Of a stretch of 49,679 nucleotides of DNA, positions 17,035 through 27,153 are shown one piece after another. Position numbers and translations under genes: made by a program. Position 1 is the stretch's first letter. The number at the start of each line of letters is the position of its first letter. This stretch comes from Endozoicomonas numazuensis (GTDB lineage: Bacteria > Pseudomonadota > Gammaproteobacteria > Pseudomonadales > Endozoicomonadaceae): assembly GCF_000722635.1 (NCBI RefSeq), contig NZ_JOKH01000003.1:10690-60368 (forward strand). Reading direction: 5' to 3'. The notes under the pieces were generated by a model. The model was not told the DNA's origin and made no database searches. It was given only the letters and a program-made list of their open reading frames with translations.

Positions 17035-17943
17035 ATGACAACTGAAACCACTCCTCCCCAGGGTGAGAAGCTGCAAAAAATCCTGGCGGGTGCTGGCCTG
17101 GGCTCGCGCCGTGAGATGGAACGCTGGATCAGCGAAGGTCGTATCACCGTCAACGGCGAAAAAGCCGGCCTCGGTGATCGTGCTACTGCCGAAGACAAAA
17201 TTGCTGTAGACGGACGCCCTGTCAAACTGGAAACCTATGCTTCCAGAATTCGCCGCGTTATCGCCTACAACAAGCCCGAAGGTGAAATCTGTAGCCGCCA
17301 TGATCCAGAAGGTCGCCCAACGGTTTTTGATCGTTTGCCGAAACTTCAGGGTGAACGCTGGATCGCCATCGGCCGCCTTGATATCAACACATCTGGACTG
17401 ATGCTTTTCACCACCGATGGTGAACTGGCCAGCCGACTGATGCATCCCTCTTACCAGGTTGAGCGTGAATACGCTGTGCGTATCATGGGTAATGTAACAG
17501 AACAGAAAGTGAAGAATCTGTTTGAGGGTGTTGAGCTGGAAGACGGCCCTGCCCGCTTTACCGATATTGTTGACTCAGGGGGTGCAGGCATCAACCGCTG
17601 GTTCCATGTCTGCCTGCTAGAAGGTCGCAATCGTGAAGTGCGCCGACTCTGGGAATCCCAAGAGTTAACAGTAAGCCGACTGAAGCGTGTCCGTTTTGCC
17701 AATGTCATCATTCCGGACCATCTGCGTATGGGTCAATGGGAAGAGGTCGACAAGTCTGAAATAGACGAACTGGCCGCCGCTGTTAAACTGACGCCTGCAG
17801 CCAATGCTCCCTCTCGTAAAGCAAGCCCTCGACACACCAAAACGGGTTTGAAAATCAAAGGGACCCGAGGCAAGCCAGCCATCAACAAAAAGCGCCCTTC
17901 TCCTCACAAAAAGCCTGGCGCTTTCAAAAAGAACCGACATTAA
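17035..17943 (+). CDS. rluB: 23S rRNA pseudouridine synthase RluB
   Basis: 302 residues. Modifies U2605 (E. coli numbering) of 23S rRNA. S4 domain [22 protein letters not shown] then [10 protein letters not shown]; catalytic motif [20 protein letters not shown] with the nucleophilic aspartate; closing [13 protein letters not shown]. The last 50 residues are a Lys/Arg/Pro-rich basic tail ([30 protein letters not shown]), as is usual for RluB, probably RNA-binding. It completes the conserved scpA-scpB-rluB series, though here separated from scpB by the exported protein and repeat C. Confidence 0.95.
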   Translation: MTTETTPPQGEKLQKILAGAGLGSRREMERWISEGRITVNGEKAGLGDRATAEDKIAVDGRPVKLETYASRIRRVIAYNKPEGEICSRHDPEGRPTVFDRLPKLQGERWIAIGRLDINTSGLMLFTTDGELASRLMHPSYQVEREYAVRIMGNVTEQKVKNLFEGVELEDGPARFTDIVDSGGAGINRWFHVCLLEGRNREVRRLWESQELTVSRLKRVRFANVIIPDHLRMGQWEEVDKSEIDELAAAVKLTPAANAPSRKASPRHTKTGLKIKGTRGKPAINKKRPSPHKKPGAFKKNRH

Positions 17944-17953
17944 TCCTGTCTAT

Positions 17954-17980
17954 AGAACTCCGACTTCACGTCGGAGTTCT
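17954..17980 (+). terminator. hairpin after rluB
   Basis: An 11-bp perfect stem AGAACTCCGAC/GTCGGAGTTCT with a five-base loop starts 11 bases after the stop; only a short, broken T-tract (CATCTT) follows. A probable terminator. Confidence 0.6.
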
Positions 17981-18246
17981 CATCTTACGCCCCACAGAAA
18001 AGCCGGACTCTGAGAACAGTGACCTGAGCCGCACACCTATTCAGCCTCCACAATTACGACGCCACCTTGTTCGACTTCGCCGTTTTACAGAGCATGCACT
18101 GAACATTTACTCCCTTAAACAGTCTGATGTGATCAGAGACTGCTGCGCTTTGCTGCCCTCCAAGAGCTATCTCTTAATCACAAATCCTAATCCAGACTTA
18201 TCCTTAACAGCAGTAAGTCAAAGTCATGATTTAATTTCCTCCTAAA

Positions 18247-18715
18247 CGATGGGCTGAACTCACTTTCGGGTGTGCAAACTTGGGGGGATAAACGTCGTAT
18301 CAAAAGACTGGTTCAAGCTGCTGATTTATCCACGCACACTGGTTCGTCTCTGACTGCTTCCTGTGAAGGCGTCCTGGATTTTGTTGACAACAGAGCCTAT
18401 TGAAACATTTGAGAACTGTCGGGCAGTGCTCAGATTTTACGAGCTACGCTAGCGCATAGATGACAAAACATGGAATGAGCGGACTCCGGCTCACAAGATT
18501 GTGAGCAATGAAGAGTGGAAAGTCCTCTGGATTACATATGGGAATAAGCCTTTGCCGAAAACAACACCTACGCTAACGTGGTTGTTCCAGACGATGCCAA
18601 GCTCAGCGGTTGAAGCAACTCCAAGCGGACAGGAATACCAGGCTGGAAAGTTTTATGGGAAAGTTGGACAAAAATTCAGGATCGCACTCTTACCTACCGG
18701 CTGACAAAAGGCTAA
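18247..18715 (+). pseudogene. decayed IS4-family (Tn5-like) transposase remnant
   Basis: Two ends of one transposase survive with the middle gone. The first part (18247-18366) reads RWAELTFGCANL then, after a one-base insertion in a G6 run, GDKRRIKRLVQAADLSTHTG: the N-terminal DNA-binding domain. The second (about 18388-18715) reads PIETFENCRAVLRFYELR, a stop in place of the usual Trp, RIDD, then SNEEWKVLWITYGNKPLPK, and after another shift NSKRTGIPGWKVLWESW and DRTLTYRLTKG to the stop at 18715. The catalytic core is deleted. The element is dead; I found no clear terminal repeats. Confidence 0.75.
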
Positions 18716-18820
18716 CCAGAGTCATAACAGGTAAGCCCTCCTAACTCTTCTGTTAGCAATAACCAGAACTTTTACAAACCTGGAGCCTCTTATATTACTT
18801 TAAATGGGGGCTAATGTGTC

Positions 18821-21800
18821 ATGGATGCTACAGGATCAAAGGAATTCTCGGATTACAGCTCTGAACCAGACAAAACAGCCACTTTCTCAGCTGATGAAAG
18901 TGAGTCTGTTACTCATTTCTCATCTCTAGCACAAGTTAATAATTATTTGTCGAGTCCCGAAGATTTCAGACATCTTTCAAATGTCAGCTTGTCAGGCCGC
19001 CAAATTGGTCTGTACGAACCAGAAGAATTGTTTACCGGTGAGTTATATCCTGAGCTCCAACCATTTACGCCTTCAGCTTCATCAGGTACTTTTCCGGAAG
19101 CACGACTTAATACAATAAGTACTCAGACTGAAGATTCAGCCCCTGATCATGCAGAAAAGCTGATGGAGCAGTTACAGCATATTTCCCAAACACTCACTGA
19201 TTTACAGCAGGAAGAAAGCAGCAATACTAAAGATCTTCGAAGAGTAAGAAAAGAAAGGAACAAACTGCGGCATCGGGTTGAAGAATTATCGACCAGTGAA
19301 AGAGCGGCAACTCTCCCTCTTGCTGCTTCACCCCTGAGAGCCTACGAACAAAAGATAGCCAGCTATAAAGAACGACTGAAAGTCAGGAAGACGTCCCTGG
19401 CATCATTGAAGGAGCAGCTCACGATATCAGAAAGCAGTCTTGATGATGTCACCAAAGCTTTCAAAGACAGAGAAAGAACACTGGAAGCTTGTCAAAAAGA
19501 GTTGAGAGAACTGAAACTCAAAACGGATCTTGAAAAGAACGACCAGGCAAGCCTGATAAAGAAACTGGCAGAAAATCTCCGTCAGGAATCCGGCGGCCAC
19601 TCCAAAACAGCACCCAAAATTTCAACGTTGGGGAGACTCATTAGAAACGCCTTGAAGTACAAAAAACAGGCTGAAGAAAACATTGAAAAATTGTCGGACA
19701 TTAGCTTTAGGCTGGATGAACGAAACCGAGAAGCAATTGGATTGCAGAAAGAGCTGGATAGATTGAAAGTAAAGCTCGTAACAATGACTGATACCTCTGA
19801 TCATATAGCTGCCCTGACTCGCGAAAAAGAAAGCAGGGAAGAACTACAGCGAAGCCTCGATATATTGAAAGAGGAACACAAAGAACAGTTAGAATTATTG
19901 ACTGAGGAATTTGATAGGACTAAGACCCTTCTGGTCAAAAAAGAAAGTCAGATACAGCAGGTGACTGATACTATTAAATCAGCCACATCAGTGTTGACCC
20001 ATCAACTGGAGTTAATTAATGAACAAACACATAAAATATCAACACTGACGAACAGCCTGAAAGAGGCTGAAGAAGCTCTGATAGAACATAAAGAAACAAG
20101 TGATATTTTTCTTGATTTTTTTCAGACCCAGCATACAGATGATGAAGGTTCGCTAAATGCATTGATCGCAGAAAAAGCTCAATGGGAAGATAAGCAAAAA
20201 CAACTGGAATCACAACTTAATGAACAAGTGATACTAGCGGATAAACGCCAGGAATATATAGTTAAATTAACCAGTCAGAACGATGTCCAGTCCCAAATGA
20301 TCATTGAAGCAACTGACTCCCTGACAAAGAATGAAAGCCATTTAACAGAACTAAAAAAAGAGGGGTCGAAAAAAAATAAAGAGATTCAGCAATCAAACCA
20401 AATAATAGCTTCTCTGAAAACTGATCTTGAAAGTGTTAAAACGGGTCTGAAGGAAAAAGATGCGATTATAGAAAAACTCGATACTGATCTTAAGAAGACC
20501 TTAGATAAAGAAGCAGAGCACTTACAGAAAATTATGGATTCTGAGCTTATCTTAAGAGAGGATATAGACGCTAAAGCCAGACTTATTCAAGATAAAGACC
20601 GTGAAATCGAAGTAATAAAGTTATCCATGGAAAAACTTGAGAGCGAATCAGCAGATCTACATCTGGCTCTGGAAGAAAAAAAAGAACTTAATGAAACCAA
20701 TAAGAGATTGAAAACCGATCTTCTAAAAGCACAAGAAGATATGGAGCTTCAGCACACTCAATTGATAACTTACCAACAAAAACTGGCCGAAAAATCAGAT
20801 GCACTGATCACCACCAGGCAGGAAAAATGTGATGCAGAAGTAATATTTAACTCACAACTGGAGATATCCAGAAACCATCAGACCCTGCTCAACGAAGAAC
20901 TTGAAACAGAGAGAATGATTTCTCATCGCTTAAAAACCATGATGGTTCGTATGAAGTCAGCATTGTGCCACCAGCAGGGGGGTACCGATATTGATGAAAT
21001 GGAAGATGACTCTGTCGATACTCTGGAGTCTTTTGCCGTTATGATGGTCGAATTTTGTCATTCTCACCCTGAGTTGCCGACTTTGGTCACTGACATTCAA
21101 CAGCCAAAGTCCCCGAATCCTTTTGCAGGGAGGTCGCTTGAGGAAGGTGATCATTATGACTCTACGGGGGGAGAACTGAACGATCCAGCAGAGTTCCTAG
21201 TCGATTCAGGAAACAACCCGGTCGCTGTGCATGGCAGGCAACCCCTATTTGCCCCATCGCTGTTCCCGAATAGCGATGATCCGGATTTTGAGCCGGGAAT
21301 AGAGAATCTATCTGACTCAGAAGACGATTCTTTTTTCGATGATGAACTGCCAGCGCGCAGGAGAGCCGTTTTAACTTCACCTTCATCAAGATCAGCCAGT
21401 TTGCAACCAATGTCAGGGGCTTCTCAGAGCCAGCATGCCCCAGTCACTGCAACAATCACAGCAACAATCACAGCAACAGCCAGAGAAGAGTTGCTCAGTC
21501 ATGATTACCCCGGCTGGCCGGTCAAACCCTGTCTGTTGAATCGAGCCGAATACTCTAGCCCTGAGGAGGTGTATGGCCAGCCAACAGAGCAAGATGAGCA
21601 GCTGACTCAATTCATCAATAGTGCCAGAGGTACCGGATTGCTCAAGAGTCCAGAAGAAATATCCCGGAAGCTGAATGAACATCAAATAGCGGTTCCTGAA
21701 TGGCATGAACTCAAGCAGGTCAGCACCTGGACACCTGCACTAACCCGTTATGCTTTATTTCGTTTGGGTGTTTGTGATGAGCCAGTTCTTGAAATCGAAG

Positions 21801-22999
21801 ATTTCAACATACTCAAACCAGACTGTTGGGCTTATTGTTATGCCATCGGCCAGCACCTCAAGGGTTGGGATCAAAAAAGCCTGAGAGGGATGCCAAGGCT
21901 ATATAACAACAATGGAATTTCCCCTCCTGAGTGTGACGATGTATTTCATCCCGACTGTGATAAAGAATGGAAATTTGTACACTTCCTGTTTTTGGCATGG
22001 TATTTCAAAAAAGCCGATTACACTATAAGCAACCTTAAATTAACAATGAACATTCTGAAGCCTTCTTCTCTGGTTTATCGGGAAATGGTTAGCGAATATA
22101 TTTTAAAATCACTGAATTTATACCCAATTACAGATAAGACAATCGAAATTGATCAAGAAACCGAACAAAAAATCAAAGTTCGTGCCAGCTCGATGAACTC
22201 AAATAAAGTAAAAGAGCTACTGCCATTACCAGCGGCTGTTATTGATCAGGATGGAAAGGAATTCAGAAGTTGCATCACTTCCAGTACGGGTAAATGGACC
22301 AAAGAAGCAATAAAAAAAGTAATAGCAGAGGCTCAGGGACATTTTCCCTGTACAAACCCTCACAGTAAGCGTCGATTATTTGATGACTTCTGGGATTCTG
22401 CTCAAAGGAAAGATCTGACTGCTTATAAGAGGCACCTCAATACACTGATAGAATCTTATGGTCAAAGTACTGATGCTTTCAGAAATTTAAAGATAGACCT
22501 GAAAAACAGGCGAGATAAAGTTGAGAAGCATACCAAGCTCTTTCCAATCTATGGAACCACCATAGCGGATAAACCAGCAACCGCTGCCCACCTATTACTG
22601 TCCTTTGTGTATTTTTACGGGTTTGAATCCCTTGATCCGAACCTGTTTTTTCGCCAGACATCTGGAATGCTGGCACTAATAAAACCGAATGCTACCGATG
22701 AAAAACTCAAAACGTTGGTTAATCAGCTATTGACTCTGAAACTGTACTTTTGCGGTAATGAGTCTACCCTTGCCAGTTTGAAAAAACTGGAATATTTTAG
22801 AGAATCTGCAAAAAACTGGAAACTGGCTGATCTTAAAAGGATGCGCGAAACACTACCGGCAATTCAATGTGCAAATAATGTGGTCGTAACACCAGAGGAG
22901 GAATCCACACCCTTACCTTTAAGAACTCAGGTTAAGAACCGTCCCCGTAAAAGACGAGTTGATAGTAGCCAGGAAACAAGAAGCAAGCACTTAGTTTGA
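18821..22999 (+). CDS. orphan 1392-residue coiled-coil protein with basic C-terminus
   Basis: No family recognised. Residues 1-110 are Ser/Thr-rich and probably disordered. About 110-720 is an almost unbroken coiled coil of Lys/Glu/Leu heptads. About 730-900 is acidic and disordered (SDSEDDSFFDDELPARRR), with a short Ile-Thr-Ala-Thr repeat from a 12-base DNA repeat near 21447. About 900-1360 looks globular and helical (EWHELKQVSTWTPALTRYALFRLGV, KPDCWAYCYAIGQHLKGW, HLLLSFVYFYGFESLDPNLFF). It ends in a basic cluster (NRPRKRRVD) resembling a eukaryotic nuclear-localisation signal. No signal peptide or membrane helix. GGGGG precedes the ATG by about 13 bases. Repeat copy D follows 14 bases after the stop. 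Confidence 0.75.
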   Translation: MDATGSKEFSDYSSEPDKTATFSADESESVTHFSSLAQVNNYLSSPEDFRHLSNVSLSGRQIGLYEPEELFTGELYPELQPFTPSASSGTFPEARLNTISTQTEDSAPDHAEKLMEQLQHISQTLTDLQQEESSNTKDLRRVRKERNKLRHRVEELSTSERAATLPLAASPLRAYEQKIASYKERLKVRKTSLASLKEQLTISESSLDDVTKAFKDRERTLEACQKELRELKLKTDLEKNDQASLIKKLAENLRQESGGHSKTAPKISTLGRLIRNALKYKKQAEENIEKLSDISFRLDERNREAIGLQKELDRLKVKLVTMTDTSDHIAALTREKESREELQRSLDILKEEHKEQLELLTEEFDRTKTLLVKKESQIQQVTDTIKSATSVLTHQLELINEQTHKISTLTNSLKEAEEALIEHKETSDIFLDFFQTQHTDDEGSLNALIAEKAQWEDKQKQLESQLNEQVILADKRQEYIVKLTSQNDVQSQMIIEATDSLTKNESHLTELKKEGSKKNKEIQQSNQIIASLKTDLESVKTGLKEKDAIIEKLDTDLKKTLDKEAEHLQKIMDSELILREDIDAKARLIQDKDREIEVIKLSMEKLESESADLHLALEEKKELNETNKRLKTDLLKAQEDMELQHTQLITYQQKLAEKSDALITTRQEKCDAEVIFNSQLEISRNHQTLLNEELETERMISHRLKTMMVRMKSALCHQQGGTDIDEMEDDSVDTLESFAVMMVEFCHSHPELPTLVTDIQQPKSPNPFAGRSLEEGDHYDSTGGELNDPAEFLVDSGNNPVAVHGRQPLFAPSLFPNSDDPDFEPGIENLSDSEDDSFFDDELPARRRAVLTSPSSRSASLQPMSGASQSQHAPVTATITATITATAREELLSHDYPGWPVKPCLLNRAEYSSPEEVYGQPTEQDEQLTQFINSARGTGLLKSPEEISRKLNEHQIAVPEWHELKQVSTWTPALTRYALFRLGVCDEPVLEIEDFNILKPDCWAYCYAIGQHLKGWDQKSLRGMPRLYNNNGISPPECDDVFHPDCDKEWKFVHFLFLAWYFKKADYTISNLKLTMNILKPSSLVYREMVSEYILKSLNLYPITDKTIEIDQETEQKIKVRASSMNSNKVKELLPLPAAVIDQDGKEFRSCITSSTGKWTKEAIKKVIAEAQGHFPCTNPHSKRRLFDDFWDSAQRKDLTAYKRHLNTLIESYGQSTDAFRNLKIDLKNRRDKVEKHTKLFPIYGTTIADKPATAAHLLLSFVYFYGFESLDPNLFFRQTSGMLALIKPNATDEKLKTLVNQLLTLKLYFCGNESTLASLKKLEYFRESAKNWKLADLKRMRETLPAIQCANNVVVTPEEESTPLPLRTQVKNRPRKRRVDSSQETRSKHLV

Positions 23000-23013
23000 A
23001 CATGTTGGAAACA

Positions 23014-23181
23014 CCAGGAGGCTGTCCGAGAATAGACAGGTCGGCCTAAAATCCAGAAAGAACGGCCATCTTTTCCACTGAATTTGCTTAAATAGGTCAA
23101 CTATTCGCACAAATTCAGTGAAAAAGCTGACTCGTTCTACTGAATTTTATGCTCGGACGCTATTCTCGGTCAGCCTCCTAG
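23014..23181 (+). repeat. 168-bp palindromic repeat, copy D
   Basis: Full-length copy starting 15 bases after the coiled-coil gene. Left end reads CCAGGAGGCTGTCCGAGAAT, right end is perfect. Inner arms CACTGAATTTG/CAAATTCAGTG and the tip AATAG/CTATT are intact. Confidence 0.92.
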
Positions 23182-23369
23182 CCGTTTGGGAAGGGTGGTC
23201 AAAATTATAGGGCTACGTTGAGGTCTTCCGTATGGCGCGCCAGTTCTGGAGTGTAGAGGTGTGATAAAGAGATAGCCCAAGAGGAAAGACCAAGAAGCAG
23301 CAAAAATTCAAATATGAACTATAAATGTCTCTTCAGCACAATAAATAAGACACCATAGGGACTCGCAAT

Positions 23370-25175
23370 ATGGTTACCAGATTCTGGCTAGCATTCCTGC
23401 CGCTGTTTGCTTCCCTCTCGCTGGCCGCTCTACCTGAGCCTTTAAATCAAATGCCGGTCAGATATGAGTTAAGGGCATACTCCATTACCCCCTCTCATTG
23501 GACAGGCAGTTATGTTGATATAAAAACAACCGCCTTGTCCGCTCAAACAGGTGTACCTCTGAAAAAAGAGAGGTTTGAGCCTGCTCCTTTTGATCCTATG
23601 AAGAGCCAATTCAAAGACTACTGGAGTTCAAACCAGGTACATATCTCTGGCTGCCATATGCTCAACCAGGGAGCTTGGAACGCTTGGGACTGGGTCAAAC
23701 ACAGAGGCAAAAGCGACGATCAGTTTGGTAACGGCATTACCGTAAATCACCCCGAAAACAAAGGGGCACCTAAAGATGTGATTTATTGTGACAACAACCT
23801 TCTGGCCCTGATTGAAAACGGGGAAGTGCTGGACACCCTGGACCTGAACACCCATGACCCCGATGCCCTCCAGGAGAGAAGCCCTGCTTTTGTGACCTGG
23901 GCAGTTCAGTATCCGAACAATCTCTACATGGCACGCGCTAACAAGGCCTACTCCGTTCAAATCGAAAACGGCAAGCAACTGGTCTTTAAAGGTGCACTGG
24001 AGCAGCGTTCTGCAGAACTGGATACCTTTGAAGCAGTCAGCAAGCGTATGGAGGTTCCCGAGACAGGGGAGCTCGATCTGACGCTCTACAAAGAAAAACG
24101 ATTCGATCCAGTGGTCAATGAAACCAATCGCCAGACTGGACTCAGTGTGCACATCAACAGCAAAAGACAGCCTTACCTGATTTTCACTCAATACGATCGA
24201 TTTGCACCATTCATTCGGGGCACCGTTAAGCCGGCCATTATTCTAAGAATGCCATTAGATGAAAAAACCGGATTGTTTTCAGACAGTGCAACCATCTCCC
24301 CACTGGATCCTGCAATGGATATCATTAACACCATGGCGGTGAGATATGATCAAGCCAAGGAAGACGACTGCTATCACCTACTCTGTATACTGTACGACTT
24401 TAACTTACAAATATTTAACCGGATTGCAGATTGGCATGGTACTTTCCCGAGAGCGATTCTCTCTGGTCAAAGATCATTAGAAGGCGATGTCGGAGGGCCC
24501 ACCTCCAATAGTCTACTGAGCTACCAGAACGACCTTGAAAAACATCTGGATGACAATGAGGATCGCATTGATTGTAGAACCCATCACAGTCACTGCCTGA
24601 CCATCAATGCACCCACAGCCAGTGGCAGTGACTATATCTCGTCTAATGAAACAGTCACCCGCATTCATAGCTTCAGTCACAACCCTGCGGAGCCCTTCTA
24701 TTATCGTACGGGCACCCATGAACATGCCAAACCTGCTCTCAAAAATGGCAAAACAGCTTATCTTTACTCAGGCAGCATTCCCTACGAGCGGCTGGTTCGC
24801 TATGAAAAAGGCAGTCGTAAAGCCCAGCCACATGTCAGCAATGACCTTCTGGGGCTGGACTATCTGGGTCGGAACATTCACTTTGAGGCAGGCAAAGCCA
24901 GAGGTCGCACAACGCTCCCTCCCTTTCAATATCCCGATGGCTCACTCTTCGAGTACCCGGCCGGGTATGAAATCTATACCTCTATGCGCTCTTTTGAATC
25001 GACAGATGACGGCTATAAGGAAGATCAAGCACGACTGCTGCTTCGTATACCTATGCCAGACATCCGCACCGCCACAAAAAATTATTACGATGACTTTTCC
25101 ATCGTACCGATCTGGCAAGGTAATTATCAAAGCACTCAGAGCACAACAGAAGATCTCAATCGCGATGAGCTCTGA
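23370..25175 (+). CDS. orphan exported 601-residue protein
   Basis: No family recognised. A clear signal peptide (MVTRFWLAFLPLFASLSLAA, cleavage before LPEP) sends it out of the cytoplasm. The mature part has mixed strand-rich character and several paired cysteines (CHMLNQGAW, VIYCDNN, DDCYHLLCILYDF, DRIDCRTHHSHCL) compatible with disulfides. Repeated phrases (YIRKEKRFDP-like, LLRIPMPD and ILRMPLDE) hint at a duplicated module around residues 285 and 560. AGGGA lies about 10 bases ahead of the ATG. Lies between repeat D and the IS1182 element, so an accessory gene. Confidence 0.75.
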   Translation: MVTRFWLAFLPLFASLSLAALPEPLNQMPVRYELRAYSITPSHWTGSYVDIKTTALSAQTGVPLKKERFEPAPFDPMKSQFKDYWSSNQVHISGCHMLNQGAWNAWDWVKHRGKSDDQFGNGITVNHPENKGAPKDVIYCDNNLLALIENGEVLDTLDLNTHDPDALQERSPAFVTWAVQYPNNLYMARANKAYSVQIENGKQLVFKGALEQRSAELDTFEAVSKRMEVPETGELDLTLYKEKRFDPVVNETNRQTGLSVHINSKRQPYLIFTQYDRFAPFIRGTVKPAIILRMPLDEKTGLFSDSATISPLDPAMDIINTMAVRYDQAKEDDCYHLLCILYDFNLQIFNRIADWHGTFPRAILSGQRSLEGDVGGPTSNSLLSYQNDLEKHLDDNEDRIDCRTHHSHCLTINAPTASGSDYISSNETVTRIHSFSHNPAEPFYYRTGTHEHAKPALKNGKTAYLYSGSIPYERLVRYEKGSRKAQPHVSNDLLGLDYLGRNIHFEAGKARGRTTLPPFQYPDGSLFEYPAGYEIYTSMRSFESTDDGYKEDQARLLLRIPMPDIRTATKNYYDDFSIVPIWQGNYQSTQSTTEDLNRDEL

Positions 25176-25212
25176 TAACACCACGTCAAAATATGTTTAA
25201 GGATTTGTCTTG

Positions 25213-25301
25213 AAATAACTTCCCGATTAAAACATGAACTCCGTTCACCCTGAGCTTGTCGAAGGGTGGTGGCTCTGGGCTTCGACAGGCTCAGCCCGAA
25301 C
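25213..25301. repeat. REP-like palindrome (left part, interrupted by IS)
   Basis: Contains GAGCTTGTCGAAG and CTTCGACAGGCTC arms (25243-25264 with 25280-25301), the widespread CTTCGACA-type bacterial palindrome. An outer arm AAATAACTTCC (25213-25223) pairs with GGAAGTTATTT at 27047-27057 on the far side of the IS, showing that both halves were one element of about 120 bases before the insertion. Confidence 0.75.
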
Positions 25302-27025
25302 GAGGGTGTCGCAAAACCTACTACAAGCCGGTAATCTGTATATTCAAGTAGCTTTACCGGCTTCAGCATGACGACAAGAACTCAAATAAAAATTAATACT
25401 GCTCCACAGCTCGATATTTTTTCAGGTACAGCCAGTAGTTCTGATCACAAAAAACAGGATGAATCCAAAAGATCAGCCAACAAAACAGGCAAACGACGTT
25501 TTGTTGCTCCTGACCCCAACGCAATCACTCTTGGCAACACTAACCTGAAAGAGCACCTTGAACTAACCGGTCAAAAAACACCTTTTACCGTTGCATCCCT
25601 TCTTGATGAACAGGACTGGTCTGATTTTGAGCAAAGGTATGCATTAGAAGGACGTCCTCCTTATTCACCCCGTAATATGATGGGTTTGATTCTCTATGGC
25701 ATTATGCAAGGCATTACCTCGTTGAGAACTCTGGAACGATTAGCCCGTGTCGATCTTGGCTGTATGTGGGTTACCGGAGGGATTTTTCCAGACCATGCCA
25801 TTATTGGTCGCTTCATCAATATGCACAGCGAGTCCATGACCGGTGCTTTCTTTGAAAGCCTGACACGAGCCGTTCTCAAAAAAACAGACTCCGATGGAAG
25901 TTGTCTGGCTGGTGATGGGACCGTTATAGAAGCCGCTTGCTCAAATTACAACCTGATGAAGCAGGAAGCTGCGCAACAGGTGCATGAAGCAGCACAAACG
26001 CAAGCTGACAACCATCCAGATTGCCCTGAAAGCCAAAAGAATCTGGAGATGGCCAGCAGTGCTCTCGAAGCAGTCGTTGAACGCAACGCGAAGCGAAAGA
26101 AGAACGGTAAGTCAGAAAGTGCTGTCGTAAGCCCTACAGAGCCTGAAGCTGTTGTCCAAAAGATGAAACGGGGGCGAGGGTACACAACGAGTTACAAGCC
26201 ATCCGTATTAGCTAATAACAAGCGGGTGGTACTGGCTCAGGCTGTAGACCCTACCAATGAAACTACTGTCGTAAATCCAATGCTTGATCAGTCAATGCAG
26301 ATCACGGGTAAACCAGTCGATGAAATGCTATTGGATGCTGGTTATTTTAATGATGAAGTCATTGCAACCAGTCTGGAGCACGATATCAGCCTGCTATGCC
26401 CTGAGGGTAAAGAACCAGGCAAACCCAAAGAATCCAAAAAGTTCCAGAAGGGACATTTTTATTACGATGAAACCAATGACGTTTATCGTTGCCCTGCAGG
26501 AAAAGAGTTGACTCCCATTGGTAAGATAAAAGGGAGCGCTCGCACAAAGGAGCAGAAGATATATGGCAATGGGCCTTGCGAAGGCTGCCTTCTCAAAGAT
26601 AAATGCACGAGCAATAAGAAGGGGCGGCGCATAAAGCGCTATGCAATGGATGATGCTAAAGATGCACTGAGGCAGGTTATGCAGCATCCGAAAGCCAAAA
26701 AGTCTTTCAGCAAAAGGAAGGCGATGGTTGAACCTGTGTTTGCCTATTTACGGGATGTACAGGGATTAAACCGCTTCCGTCGCAAGGGGCTGGAAAAGGT
26801 TAAACTGGAATTTGGTTTGCACTTGCTGGCTTACAACTTGAGTAGGGCTGTAAAGGCCAATATTTACGCTATTTTATGGTACAACTGGCTTCTCTGGGCG
26901 TTGTTTGAGAAGTGTCACCCATTTATAGAAAAAATGGACAGCTGGGAAAGAGTCCCAATGAAGTGTCATTCTACACCGAGCAAAGCGCCTCACTGGGTTT
27001 GAATTTTGGCTTTTAAGACACCCTC
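25302..27025 (+). mobile_element. IS1182-family insertion sequence, complete
   Basis: 1724 bp. Terminal inverted repeats begin GAGGGTGTC at both ends with further matches (AAAA, C) out to about 17 bases. GAAC flanks both sides (25298-25301 and 27026-27029), a likely 4-bp target duplication. The transposase frame is intact and fills the element, so it may be active. Confidence 0.88.
25368..27002 (+). CDS. IS1182-family DDE transposase
   Basis: 544 residues, full length. An N-terminal DUF772-type region (YSPRNMMGLILYGIMQGITSLRTLERLA) is followed by the catalytic core: D183 in LAGDGT, D323 in LLDAGYF and E455 in KAMVEPVFAYLRDVQGLNRF. Four cysteines (C374, C404, C407, C413) form the usual zinc-knuckle-like insertion. 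A charged spacer (residues 200-260) separates the first and second aspartates. No frameshift is present. Confidence 0.95.
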   Translation: MTTRTQIKINTAPQLDIFSGTASSSDHKKQDESKRSANKTGKRRFVAPDPNAITLGNTNLKEHLELTGQKTPFTVASLLDEQDWSDFEQRYALEGRPPYSPRNMMGLILYGIMQGITSLRTLERLARVDLGCMWVTGGIFPDHAIIGRFINMHSESMTGAFFESLTRAVLKKTDSDGSCLAGDGTVIEAACSNYNLMKQEAAQQVHEAAQTQADNHPDCPESQKNLEMASSALEAVVERNAKRKKNGKSESAVVSPTEPEAVVQKMKRGRGYTTSYKPSVLANNKRVVLAQAVDPTNETTVVNPMLDQSMQITGKPVDEMLLDAGYFNDEVIATSLEHDISLLCPEGKEPGKPKESKKFQKGHFYYDETNDVYRCPAGKELTPIGKIKGSARTKEQKIYGNGPCEGCLLKDKCTSNKKGRRIKRYAMDDAKDALRQVMQHPKAKKSFSKRKAMVEPVFAYLRDVQGLNRFRRKGLEKVKLEFGLHLLAYNLSRAVKANIYAILWYNWLLWALFEKCHPFIEKMDSWERVPMKCHSTPSKAPHWV

Positions 27026-27103
27026 GAACGGGAGGGGGGCAAATAAGGAAGTTATTTACGGACTATTCCTAAAGCATTTCGAAGAATTGCCGCTGGACAA
27101 GGA

Positions 27104-27123
27104 TACTGTATTTTTATACAGTA
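27104..27123. promoter_or_regulatory. LexA (SOS) box of yebG
   Basis: TACTGTATTTTTATACAGTA matches the CTGT-N8-ACAG gammaproteobacterial consensus perfectly, and symmetry extends to GGATACTGTAT/ATACAGTATCC (27101-27126). It ends 30 bases before the yebG start, so LexA would cover the promoter. Confidence 0.92.
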
Positions 27124-27153
27124 TCCTTAATCTAAACCTGACAGGAGAGGGCC

